From Bacteroidales bacterium (GTDB lineage Bacteria > Bacteroidota > Bacteroidia > Bacteroidales > UBA3663), in NCBI GenBank assembly GCA_017548545.1, contig JAFYZW010000136.1, positions 1-64,000 on the forward strand: DNA of 64,000 bases. Direction: 5' to 3'. A program made the position numbers and the translations under genes. This document shows, piece after piece, positions 43,940-51,740 of this stretch (positions are counted from its first letter, which is position 1; every line of letters starts with the position of its first letter). Under the pieces are notes generated by a model. It ran no database searches. It saw only the letters and a list, made by a program, of their open reading frames with translations, and was not told the origin of the DNA.

Positions 43940-44314
43940 AACCAATTTTGGCCAAGAAAGGTTATTCTTCGGTAGGAGGATGGCTTTTTTTGGCCAAGAT
44001 TGGTTATGCGGAGGTCGAAGGATGACCAATCCTGGCCAAGATTGGTTATGCGGAGGTTGTAGGATGACCAATCTCGGCTAAGATTGGGTATGCCGAGGTT
44101 GAAGAATGACCAATCTTGGCCGAGAATGGTTATGGCCCGATTGGATAAAGCACTCTGACGGGCGACAGAATGCTTGCTTCGGTTGGAGGATGACCAATCT
44201 TGGCCAAGAAAGGTTATACTGCGATTGAAGAATAACCAATCTACGCCAAGAATGGTCATACTTTGATGGGACTATAACCAATCTTGGCCAAAAATGGTCA
44301 TGGTGCGGTTGGAG
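43937..44314. repeat. Nine 42-bp units with palindromic cores
   Basis: Nine units of exactly 42 bp with no indel: starts 43937, 43979, 44021, 44063, 44105, 44147, 44189, 44231, 44273. Each carries, with substitutions, a 22-bp dyad (ACCAATC-TTGGCCAA-GATTGGT) followed by a linker like 'ATGCGGAGGTTGAAG'. Unit 6 (44147-44188) keeps the length and the linker end (CTTCGGTTGGAG) but has lost the palindrome. The array fills the space between the broken XRE fragment and the AraC-type gene. Because 42 is a multiple of 3, two minus frames stay largely open with 14-residue repeats. Confidence 0.9.
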
Positions 44315-44319
44315 ATGGG

Positions 44320-44808
44320 TCATTCCTCATTCTGAACGGGCTTCTCGTTGCGGGAGCGGAGTTTCTCAGCATTCTCGATGATGCTCTTGCGCTGATGCTT
44401 CTCCTGATTGAACTGGTAATTGCCGTTGCGGAGGACTGTGCCGTTGCGGTAGGCATACGGGGTGGTGCCGAAACGGGCATGGATGGTGGCTATCAGGTTC
44501 TTTTCACGTCGAAATCCGCAACGCAAGGCCACTTCTTTGAACGAGAGACTTTCGTCATCGAGCAAGTCGAGGGCCTGCCGCATACGCCATTGCATGATGA
44601 ACTCCTTGAGGCTGACGCCCACGAACAGCTTCATCGCCTCGTTCAAGAAACGCTGATCGACATTCAGGTAGAGGGCGACTTCCTGTGCGGAATGAGTCTT
44701 TACTCGCTTGACATAATCGACGACGGCATCGACGGCGATCTGTCCGGTCGGAGCTCCGCCTGTTTTCCAGAGCTCCTCAACTGTGGTGATTTGTTTGATG
44801 AAAATCAT
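44320..44808 (-). CDS. AraC-family DNA-binding protein, short form
   Basis: 162 aa, essentially only the DNA-binding part. The tandem helix-turn-helix covers residues about 40-123: 'SAQEVALYLNVDQRFLNEAMKLFVGVSLKEFIMQWRM' and 'ALDLLDDESLSFKEVALRCGF', ending with the conserved 'FGTTPYAYR'. No ligand-binding domain. Its TGA stop overlaps by four bases (ATGA) an 81-codon frame that runs into the 42-bp array. The target is unknown; the palindromic array next to it is a candidate binding site, but AraC proteins usually prefer direct repeats. Confidence 0.8.
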   Translation of the reverse strand: MIFIKQITTVEELWKTGGAPTGQIAVDAVVDYVKRVKTHSAQEVALYLNVDQRFLNEAMKLFVGVSLKEFIMQWRMRQALDLLDDESLSFKEVALRCGFRREKNLIATIHARFGTTPYAYRNGTVLRNGNYQFNQEKHQRKSIIENAEKLRSRNEKPVQNEE

Positions 44809-44895
44809 ACTTTTTTGGTTTTAAAGGGTTAATAATAAATATTTTTATCAAGAATTAGCGAATTATCGAATTCTTGATTAAGAATAGCGTTGCTC

Positions 44896-44998
44896 AACAA
44901 ATTCTCTCGGAAATAGTCTATCGGGTCGGCGCTCGCCCCACCCTTGTGGGGGTGGGGGGAGCTTATGACCCGACTATTTCCTCCTGGGAGAATTTGTT
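44896..44998. repeat. 103-bp near-perfect cruciform/hairpin element
   Basis: Nested pairing: AACAAATTCTC (44896-44906) with GAGAATTTGTT (44988-44998); GGAAATAGT (44909-44917) with ACTATTTCC (44973-44981); CGGGTC (44922-44927) with GACCCG (44967-44972); GCTC (44931-44934) with GAGC (44959-44962); CCCCACCC (44936-44943) with GGGTGGGG (44950-44957), six-base loop. About 38 base pairs in all. It could be a mini-transposon with terminal inverted repeats, a recombination site or a structured RNA. Confidence 0.8.
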
Positions 44999-45070
44999 TC
45001 GCTTTCCTCTCTCTCCTTTTCTTCTAGACCCTTCGTTTATTTTTAGGATGACAAAGTGGACCCTAGAGCA

Positions 45071-45098
45071 ATTAACAATTAACAGTTAACAATTAACA
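45071..45098. repeat. 7-bp ATTAACA tandem repeat
   Basis: Four units: ATTAACA, ATTAACA, GTTAACA, ATTAACA. It lies about 32 bp beyond the stop codon of the minus-strand gene at 45130. Confidence 0.75.
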
Positions 45099-45129
45099 AT
45101 GATTGCTTGTCGAGTTTTTGTCGCGTTTT

Positions 45130-45996
45130 CTAATCGTAGAGGGCATGGAGGTCGGTCTGACTCAGGGCTTCGCCATGACGGAGGACGAGGTTGTGGGTCA
45201 GACGGCCGCGATGGGCATAGAGGATGTGCTGGAAACGGTGACGCCAGTCCCACGAGAGGAGCTGGTAGTCGTTGCAGCGGCGAGTGAAACCGAAGAAGCC
45301 GATGCGGATGACCTTGCCGACCGAGTCGGGTGGCAGGGTGTGGAGGATGTCATTGCAGCAGCGTACGAGCGGATACTGGATGACATTGATCACATGCTGC
45401 TGACGGGCAGCCTTGGTCATTCGACTGACGGTGCGAGGGCTGCGTCCTGTTGCCTTGGCCAGATAGTTCACTGACAAGATGGTCTTTGCCGCATGAGAAG
45501 CGCTTCCCGTAAGAGGAAGCCCCTTCGATTGTAACTCGTCGGCTCGGGTCTTGGCACTGATGTTGGTCAGGAGGAGCAATTGGCGCATCTCCTTTTCGAT
45601 TTCCGTGACGTGGAGGTTTTCGCGGGTGCAGCGCCTTACCTTCCCTGCCACCATCTCCAGGCTTTTGCGTCCGCCCTTGAGGGTGACTTGAGTGGCGTAC
45701 ATCTTCTTCAGCGAACGGGCAACGATGATCTGCCGTCCGTTGGGGCACGTCGTCATCTGGAACAGGCTGTTGCCTTCGCGGATGGCATCGAGGAGATTGT
45801 GCGCCTTGGTGTAGCCGAGGTGGAAGTCTCGGCGGAATGTCTTCTCGCTGGTGAAGATGTAGGTGCTGCTGGGACTAAGGCACTTCATGGCTACACTGAG
45901 GGCGACGAGGCTCCACTGCAAGGGGTCTTCCTTGACCTCCTGCAGCAGTGCCATCGGCACGTTGATGTAGTCCATTGTCAGTACTCTTGGTCTCAT
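45130..45996 (-). CDS. Predicted DNA-binding protein (replication-initiator-like or regulator), unknown family
   Basis: 288 aa. Residues about 10-75 ('VPMALLQEVKEDPLQWSLVALSVAMKCL...TSEKTFRRDFHLGYTKAHNLLDAI') look like a winged-helix of the kind in replication initiators. Residues 174-199 ('LSVNYLAKATGRSPRTVSRMTKAA') form a clear helix-turn-helix. No catalytic motif. The gene is preceded by three minus-strand promoter modules, each with a 10-bp repeat array resembling iterons, which suggests self-regulation or a plasmid/element origin. The start could also be Met8 (45975). I do not recognise a named family. Confidence 0.7.
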   Translation of the reverse strand: MRPRVLTMDYINVPMALLQEVKEDPLQWSLVALSVAMKCLSPSSTYIFTSEKTFRRDFHLGYTKAHNLLDAIREGNSLFQMTTCPNGRQIIVARSLKKMYATQVTLKGGRKSLEMVAGKVRRCTRENLHVTEIEKEMRQLLLLTNISAKTRADELQSKGLPLTGSASHAAKTILSVNYLAKATGRSPRTVSRMTKAARQQHVINVIQYPLVRCCNDILHTLPPDSVGKVIRIGFFGFTRRCNDYQLLSWDWRHRFQHILYAHRGRLTHNLVLRHGEALSQTDLHALYD

Positions 45997-46012
45997 TGTT
46001 TTTTTGGCGATG

Positions 46013-46090
46013 CAAAGTTACGAAAAGCAAATTTGGCACTGTCACCTTTTGTCACTATTTGTCACCTTTTGTCACCTTTTGTCACCTTTC
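46013..46090 (-). promoter_or_regulatory. Promoter-repeat module 1 (GTCACCTTTT array)
   Basis: TAACTTTG (complement of 46013-46020), then a 20-bp spacer, then five 10-bp units at 46041-46090 (GTCACCTTTT, GTCACTATTT, GTCACCTTTT twice, GTCACCTTTC). The array starts exactly where the -33 box should be. The predicted transcript starts about 10 nt before the ATG at 45996. Confidence 0.75.
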
Positions 46091-46112
46091 AGCAAATTGC
46101 TTTTTCACGATG

Positions 46113-46190
46113 CAAAGTTACGAAAAAGGATTTTGGCACTGTCCGCATTTGTCCGCATATGTCCGGAAATGTCCGCTTTTGTCCGCATTT
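46113..46190 (-). promoter_or_regulatory. Promoter-repeat module 2 (GTCCGCATTT array)
   Basis: TAACTTTG (complement of 46113-46120), 20-bp spacer nearly identical to module 1 (ends TTTTGGCACT), then five units at 46141-46190: GTCCGCATTT, GTCCGCATAT, GTCCGGAAAT, GTCCGCTTTT, GTCCGCATTT. The -7 boxes of modules 1 and 2 are exactly 100 bp apart. Confidence 0.75.
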
Positions 46191-46202
46191 TCTTTTTCGC
46201 TG

Positions 46203-46270
46203 CAAAGTTACAAAATCGAAAATTGGCAATGTCCAAATTTGTCCAATTTTGTCCAAATTTGTCCATTTAA
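46203..46270 (-). promoter_or_regulatory. Promoter-repeat module 3 (GTCCAAATTT array)
   Basis: TAACTTTG (complement of 46203-46210), 20-bp spacer ending ATTGGCAAT, then four units at 46231-46270: GTCCAAATTT, GTCCAATTTT, GTCCAAATTT, GTCCATTTAA. Same geometry as modules 1 and 2 with a third unit sequence. Confidence 0.7.
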
Positions 46271-46452
46271 TATTGAGCAATTCCACCTTTCCCTCAAAAA
46301 ATATGCAAAAAGTTGACTTTGCGTAATCGGTTGTTGTGGGCTTTGAAGTAAAAAAATGGCCATTTTTTTGTATTTGGATAGGAAAGGATTTGGATATGTG
46401 GGAGATTTTTGTTATAATTGCACGTCATATTCATACATAAAAACAAGACTAT

Positions 46453-46790
46453 ATGTGCCTTCTCACGGACGCAACCAAAGGGAACAACTATCACATGGTA
46501 GTAAATGGCAGTGGTGATATCGAGCAGAGAACCCATTACTATCCATACGGCGGCGTTATCGGCGACATCAGTACGAACGAAAACGTTCAGAAGTACAAGT
46601 TCGAGGGTCCTCGCAGCCATCAAAAGGAGATTGATAATCTCCTGGCGAGAAGACGAGCCTTTAGGCGAGGGGTAGAACTTGACCGAACCTTCGGATTGGA
46701 CAACTATGACATCTATGCCCGGCAGTACTTTGCCATGGCTCCGATGTGGGACAGGCTTGTCCATTGGCAGAATAGCACAAATTAATAATC
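46453..46790 (+). pseudogene. Remnant of an RHS-repeat core domain with a 66-bp insert
   Basis: 'LTDATKGNN', 'MVVNGSGDIEQRTHYYPYGGVIGDISTN' and 'ELDRTFGLDNYDIYARQYFAMAPMWDR' are the hallmark end of RHS/YD-repeat toxin shells. Only about 110 codons remain. Between 'YKFEG' and 'ELDR', where one Lys codon is expected, 66 bases (46609-46674) are inserted. A one-base loss near 46757 shifts the frame; the other frame reads on as 'PLAE' and stops. No start, shell or toxin part is present. Confidence 0.75.
46609..46674. mobile_element. 66-bp insert with inverted ends inside the RHS remnant
   Basis: The insert begins CCTCGC and ends GCGAGG plus four bases, and has an internal perfect stem AGGAGATT/AATCTCCT (46625-46643). 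Flanks GAGGGT and GAGGGGT resemble a short target duplication. Small palindromic inserts of this sort behave like REP or MITE elements. Identity as mobile DNA is inferred from one copy only. Confidence 0.4.
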
Positions 46791-46807
46791 TCCAGAACAT
46801 CATTACA

Positions 46808-48469
46808 ATGACGAAGAAGCTGAATCTGATATCCCTCATCCTTATCGTTTTAATCCTCAACTCATGCCATAACAAGGACGGTAATCACTATGTATTTAGT
46901 TACAATCCATCGACACGGGAAGCCACGTTGATCGAAGGAGAAGTAAAATATAAAGGGGATGCCATAATACCCTCAACAATAATCTATGAAGGAGTGAAGT
47001 ATAGTGTTACAGGAATCGGAGTCGGAGCTTTCTCCGAATGCACAGAACTTACCTCCGCCACCCTTCCCAATGATTTGACCACAATCGGCAGAGGTGCCTT
47101 TGAAGGTTGCAAGAGTCTCACAACCATAACATTGCCCAACAGTCTCACATTAGTAGGGCCTGATGCATTCCTAGACACTCCATGGTACAACAACCAACCT
47201 GATGGAGTAGTATATGTCGGTAGAATAGCATACGAGTATAAAGGGAAAATGCCCAAAGACACTCATGTCATATTGAAAAAGGGCACTACGGGCATTGCAG
47301 ACCACTGTTTCTCTTTATACGACAATCTTTCTTCAGTAACAATTCCCAATAGTGTGACCTCAATCGGAGAAGGAGCTTTTTTTCGCTGTTGGAATCTCAC
47401 ATCCATAACAATGCCCGATAGTCTAATTTCAGTAGGGGTTTGTGCATTCCAAGACACTCCATGGTACGACAACCAACCTGATGGAGTAGTATATGTCGGT
47501 AGAATAGCATATAAGTATAAAGGGAAAATGCCTAAAGGCACGAATATCAGTTTGAAAGAGGGCACAACGGGCATCGCTGATTACGCCTTTCATCACTGTT
47601 TTGGCCTTTCCTCTATCACTTTTCCCAATACCGTGTCCTATATTGGAGAGAACGCTTTTAGCGAATGTAGGGATCTTACCGAAATCGAGATTCCTGGAAG
47701 TGTGACTAGGATTCCATACGAAGCCTTTAATAGGTGTCAACATCTCATCTCTATAAAGTTACCAGACAGCATCACTGTATTGGGCGTGAGAGCTTTCGGA
47801 GAATGTAATAGTCTCACCTCTATTGAGATACCAAATAGCGTTACGTTAATTCAGGGTGGTGCATTTTACGGATGTGGCAGTCTCACTTCAATCGATATTC
47901 CCAATAGTGTGACAAGCATTCAATGTGGCGCCTTTGAAGAATGCAATAGTCTTACTTCGATTACTATTCCGAATTGTTTGTCTGAGATAGAAGATGAAGT
48001 TTTCAAAAATTGCGACAATCTCAAATCAATTGAACTTCATAAGAAAATTATTCGGATTGGATCAAAAGCATTTTGGGGCTGCAGGAATCTCAATTCATTT
48101 GAGATACCAAGCAGTGTGACGAAGATTGAGGCAGACGCATTTGTTCTCTCTGGCATCGAACGTTACATGGTGGAAGATGCCAATCCTTCTTATTGTGCTG
48201 TTGATGGAGTCTTGTTTTCAAAAGACACGACTCGGCTTATCAGAGTACCTGTCCATTTAAAGCGATACGTTATTCCGAGCCATGTTACTTCTATAGGCTC
48301 ATATTCCTTTGCTGGTTGTTCTCTCCTTACTTCGGTAGATATTCCAGATAGTGTTACCGAGATTGGAGATTATGCCTTTGTAGGTTGTGAGAACCTACCG
48401 CCAATAAAACGTCCTAAAAATGTGGTCCGAATTGGAGCTAATGCCCTTGTTAGGGCAAGCATTTTGTAA
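46808..48469 (+). CDS. BspA-like leucine-rich-repeat lipoprotein
   Basis: 553 aa from the ATG at 46808, which gives a lipoprotein signal ('LISLILIVLILNSC'); the frame is open further upstream over the RHS remnant. From about residue 60 it is a run of LRR_5 repeats of about 23 residues ('SLTSIEIPNSVTLIQGGAFYGC'). A block of 93 residues is duplicated (the two 'DTPWY-NQPDGVVYVGRIAY' segments at about 47174 and 47453), almost identical in DNA and so recent. Such proteins are surface adhesins or ligand binders. A perfect terminator follows. Confidence 0.88.
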   Translation: MTKKLNLISLILIVLILNSCHNKDGNHYVFSYNPSTREATLIEGEVKYKGDAIIPSTIIYEGVKYSVTGIGVGAFSECTELTSATLPNDLTTIGRGAFEGCKSLTTITLPNSLTLVGPDAFLDTPWYNNQPDGVVYVGRIAYEYKGKMPKDTHVILKKGTTGIADHCFSLYDNLSSVTIPNSVTSIGEGAFFRCWNLTSITMPDSLISVGVCAFQDTPWYDNQPDGVVYVGRIAYKYKGKMPKGTNISLKEGTTGIADYAFHHCFGLSSITFPNTVSYIGENAFSECRDLTEIEIPGSVTRIPYEAFNRCQHLISIKLPDSITVLGVRAFGECNSLTSIEIPNSVTLIQGGAFYGCGSLTSIDIPNSVTSIQCGAFEECNSLTSITIPNCLSEIEDEVFKNCDNLKSIELHKKIIRIGSKAFWGCRNLNSFEIPSSVTKIEADAFVLSGIERYMVEDANPSYCAVDGVLFSKDTTRLIRVPVHLKRYVIPSHVTSIGSYSFAGCSLLTSVDIPDSVTEIGDYAFVGCENLPPIKRPKNVVRIGANALVRASIL

Positions 48470-48562
48470 ACCCGTCTTACAAAAGTAATAATGTCGTTCC
48501 CTGAAATATCTTGACCAGCACAGCACAGCACTGAATAATCAGTACTTTCTCACCTTATCTGC

Positions 48563-48614
48563 AAACTACTGAAGGCGCGACATCATACGATGCCGCGCCT
48601 TCAGTAGTTTTAAA
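48563..48614. terminator. Bidirectional terminator between convergent genes
   Basis: A 17-bp perfect stem: AAACTACTGAAGGCGCG (48563-48579) with CGCGCCTTCAGTAGTTT (48594-48610). T-runs or A-runs flank both sides, so it can stop the LRR gene transcript and that of the minus-strand barrel gene. Confidence 0.9.
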
Positions 48615-48634
48615 CAAGAAAATACAAAAATACC

Positions 48635-49240
48635 TTAGAAATTAAACGCCATGCGGACGGTGAACGAGTGGATGTACTTGCTGCCTGAGGCAATTCCATG
48701 ATGGAGCTTCTGGTCGGTGAGGCAGATGAAGCAATCAAGACCGACGTTGAAGTGGCGCGCGAACTGATAGCTTGCAGTGGGTTGGAGGCCGAGGGTGAAC
48801 GCCTTGCACTTGTCGAGGTGGATGAGCGGCGAACGCGGATCTGCATCAACATAGAAAGTTTCGTTGCGAACGCAGAACGACAAGGCGGGGCCGACGCCGA
48901 AGATCCAGTTGCGCTTGCCGACGCCAGTGTGGTAGCGTCCGAGGAGCGGAATGTCCACGAACCAGAAAGCATCATCATCGGCACCATCGAAAGATTCACC
49001 CAAGGGGCCTATCACACGCCAAGCGACACCCGGCATCACGGACCAATGGAGTGAAAAGCGATAAGCCAGGCCATACCCCAAGACGAATGAAATTCCTTCG
49101 CTCGGGTCACCCTCTTTGCCTTTATATTCGGCAATCAGGCCATTGCCTGCATAGATGTTGTGCTCCCAATGACGATACTGCGCACACACCGAAATGACAC
49201 TTGCCAGCAGCAGAAAAGTCAAGACAATCTTTTTCATCAT
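48635..49240 (-). CDS. Outer-membrane beta-barrel protein (OMP_b-brl type)
   Basis: 201 aa from MMKKIVLTF; signal peptide cut after 'VISVCAQ'. Alternating strands ('ISFVLGYGLAYRFSLHWSVMPGVAW', 'NWIFGVGPALSFCV', 'HFNVGLDCFICL') and a C-terminal Phe ('VRMAFNF') fit an 8-stranded outer-membrane barrel of the PorT/OmpX-like group. The function is unknown. Confidence 0.8.
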   Translation of the reverse strand: MMKKIVLTFLLLASVISVCAQYRHWEHNIYAGNGLIAEYKGKEGDPSEGISFVLGYGLAYRFSLHWSVMPGVAWRVIGPLGESFDGADDDAFWFVDIPLLGRYHTGVGKRNWIFGVGPALSFCVRNETFYVDADPRSPLIHLDKCKAFTLGLQPTASYQFARHFNVGLDCFICLTDQKLHHGIASGSKYIHSFTVRMAFNF

Positions 49241-49318
49241 TTTTTTTGGTACGAAATTTAGTTTTTTTATTAAATGCAGCATCGAGGAGAAACTTGCATG
49301 GATTTGTCAAAAAAATAA

Positions 49319-51733
49319 TTAACGGCTCATCGAAGGGGGTAGCGACGTGTCGCTGGTTCCTCGCACGAGGTTCGGCTCGGATCCCATCACGACTTCAAGC
49401 ACGCCACCGAGGGCGATGTCATCGTGACGAAGGTAGTTGAGGTCGTAAGGCTTGCCGTTGAGGGTGACGCTTTGGATATAGACGTTCTCGGGTGAAGCAT
49501 TTTGAACTGTCATCTTGAAGTCCTTGCCATTGGAACCATGGATTGTGAGTTGGTCGAAACAGGGAGAACCCAACGCATAATATGGTATGCCAGGGCAAAC
49601 GGGATAGAAGCCCATAGCCGAGAAGACATACCATGCCGACATCTGGCCTGCATCGTCATTGCCTGCCAAACCATCGGCAGCCAGACCGTATTCGTCGTTC
49701 ATGATTTGACGTACGCGAGCCTGTGTCTTCCAAGGTTGGCCCACATAATCGTAGAGATAGCTGATCTGATGGCAAGGCTCATTACCGTGCCAATAGCGCC
49801 CACCTTCGAAGATGGTGTCCAGTTTAGCGGCAAAGGCTTCATGCCCACCCATAAGCTCGGCAAGGCCTGCGATGTCGTGAGGAACATACCACGTGTAGTG
49901 GCAGGGCTTGCCTTCGCAGATGTACTTCTGGAAGTTGAACGGATCGCCATTGACCCAAGTGCCGTCCTCGTTGCGCCCATCGACCCAACCCAAGGCAGGA
50001 TTATATACATTCTTATAATACGCTGCACGCTTGAACAAATCATCAGCCACACTATCGTGCCCCAATTCGCGAGCGAAGAGCGAAAGCACATAGTCGTCGT
50101 AGGCATACTCCATCGTGCGGCTGGTTTGCTCACGCTTGTGGAAAGCCTCCAGCACCTCATCCTGCACGGGGATGTAGCCATACTTGAGATAACTCGTCAA
50201 AGCGCGACGTCCCTTTCCTTGCTCATATTCCTCAAAACTATCCGGCTGTTCGTATGCATTCTTCAAAAGTGCTTCGTATGCCTTTTGAACATCAAAGTTA
50301 CGAATCCCTTTGAAATAGGCATCAGCCGTTAAAGAAGCTACATGGTCGCCAATCATCTCGGAGGTGTAGCTGTTCCAACAGGGGAAGATGGGGAGCCAAC
50401 CTCCATCGTCGTACTTGTCGAGCAGCGACTGCACCATCTGTCCAGCTTTCTCAGGCTCGATGATGCACATCAAAGGATGCATGGCACGATAGGTGTCCCA
50501 CATCGAATAATCCTCGTAATAGGTGCCGTCGGTGTGACGAACCTCCAAACCACCTGCATAGCTGGGGTAAGAGCCATCGCAGTCGTTGAACTCACGAGGC
50601 AGGAAAGAGGCATGATAGAGCGAGGTATAGAAACTGGTCAGCAACGCTCGGTCGTTGCTCTTTGCCTCGATGCGTCCCAACGTCTGCTGCCACGTATCGG
50701 TCAACGTCTTCTGCAATGTGTCAAAATCCCAAGCAGGAATCTCCTTGGTAAGATTGGCCTTGGCATGGGCAATATCGGTGAACGACGATGCCGCTTTGAC
50801 AAGAACAGTTTCTCCAGCCTCCACATGGAACTTCACGTATGCACCCACTTCGTGTACTTCGGGATCGGGCACAAACTTGCGCTCATAGACGAGACCTTCG
50901 TTAGGCGTGTCGATACAGGTCTTTCCCTCCAACTTACCGTTGCAGTTATAGACTCCGCCCTCCAGAATCTCCTTATTCACCTTGACAACGAAATGTCCGT
51001 CAAAGCCGGCATACTCGCCCCAACCCTGATAGATGCGATGCACAGGATTCGACCCCGTCATCTCCCCCGTCTTAGGGTTAAAGGCTACACGACCCAAGCC
51101 TTCATCGCTATTGGGATTCATCACCAAATACACATCACCAGCCTCCTTGTAGGTTAAACGGAAGATAGCTGAGCGTGAAGCAGCAGTCATTTCGACCACA
51201 ATCCCATAATCCTGTAGCTCCACACTATAATAGGCAGGGGTCGATACCTCCTTGTCGTGACTGAACTTAGAACCTCGCTCCAATGGATTGGTGATCAGTT
51301 CGCCACCCAAAGGCATGAGTGTGAACGAGCCGTAGTCCTGCGTCATGCCGCCCACAATCCAATGGCTGTTGCGGAAACCCTGAATCTCCTCATCCTGATA
51401 ATAGTAGGGAGAAATCTCCTTCTGCTCGGTATCCTCGGTCTGAGCCACCCAGAAGTTCATGCCGTGGGGTACAAGGACGGCAGGGATGCATTGTCCAGGG
51501 TCATGGGCCTGATCATAGCCAGCCATCGTTCCTTTCTTGCTCGTCGGAATGGGCTTCTGTTTGCGCACAGTGCCCCACAGACCGGCAGCATCTTCGCTAT
51601 AGTGTGCTCCTGTGCCGATCATGGTATCGACATACTTCATGTAATCCTTTCTCTCAGGTTGCTGAGTACAAGCCATCAAGGCAATCGTACCCAAAAGCAG
51701 CAGGACATTATTCCAAAAGTTGTGTGTGTTCAT
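49319..51733 (-). CDS. GH92 alpha-mannosidase lipoprotein, second copy
   Basis: 804 aa from the ATG at 51733 (an in-frame GTG lies 6 bp upstream). Lipobox 'IALMAC'. GH92 motifs: 'YVDTMIGTGAHY', 'CIPAVLVPHGMNFW', 'YYEDYSMWDTYRAMHPL', and 'GLAGNDDAGQMSAWYVFSAMGFYP' near the C-terminus with the paired Asp. It begins 8 bp after the GH28 stop and forms an operon with it. Sequence differs clearly from the plus-strand GH92, so it likely acts on a different mannoside linkage. Confidence 0.93.
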   Translation of the reverse strand: MNTHNFWNNVLLLLGTIALMACTQQPERKDYMKYVDTMIGTGAHYSEDAAGLWGTVRKQKPIPTSKKGTMAGYDQAHDPGQCIPAVLVPHGMNFWVAQTEDTEQKEISPYYYQDEEIQGFRNSHWIVGGMTQDYGSFTLMPLGGELITNPLERGSKFSHDKEVSTPAYYSVELQDYGIVVEMTAASRSAIFRLTYKEAGDVYLVMNPNSDEGLGRVAFNPKTGEMTGSNPVHRIYQGWGEYAGFDGHFVVKVNKEILEGGVYNCNGKLEGKTCIDTPNEGLVYERKFVPDPEVHEVGAYVKFHVEAGETVLVKAASSFTDIAHAKANLTKEIPAWDFDTLQKTLTDTWQQTLGRIEAKSNDRALLTSFYTSLYHASFLPREFNDCDGSYPSYAGGLEVRHTDGTYYEDYSMWDTYRAMHPLMCIIEPEKAGQMVQSLLDKYDDGGWLPIFPCWNSYTSEMIGDHVASLTADAYFKGIRNFDVQKAYEALLKNAYEQPDSFEEYEQGKGRRALTSYLKYGYIPVQDEVLEAFHKREQTSRTMEYAYDDYVLSLFARELGHDSVADDLFKRAAYYKNVYNPALGWVDGRNEDGTWVNGDPFNFQKYICEGKPCHYTWYVPHDIAGLAELMGGHEAFAAKLDTIFEGGRYWHGNEPCHQISYLYDYVGQPWKTQARVRQIMNDEYGLAADGLAGNDDAGQMSAWYVFSAMGFYPVCPGIPYYALGSPCFDQLTIHGSNGKDFKMTVQNASPENVYIQSVTLNGKPYDLNYLRHDDIALGGVLEVVMGSEPNLVRGTSDTSLPPSMSR

Positions 51734-51740
51734 ATTCACT

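Larger units (their letters stand above)
44809..45129. other. Spacer with giant hairpin and 7-bp repeats, no gene
   Basis: 321 bp. AT-rich lead (44809-44890), then a 103-bp inverted repeat and a 7-bp tandem repeat, both listed separately. A 71-codon frame at 44874-45089 overlies the hairpin and is judged non-coding. Confidence 0.6.

Noticed and set aside
43937..44314. CRISPR array
   Set aside because: The 42-bp units are contiguous and similar over their whole length, with no unique spacers and no cas genes nearby.
44874..45089. 71-codon ORF in the spacer left of the DNA-binding gene
   Set aside because: It is explained by the giant hairpin; the residues follow the inverted repeat and show no protein features.
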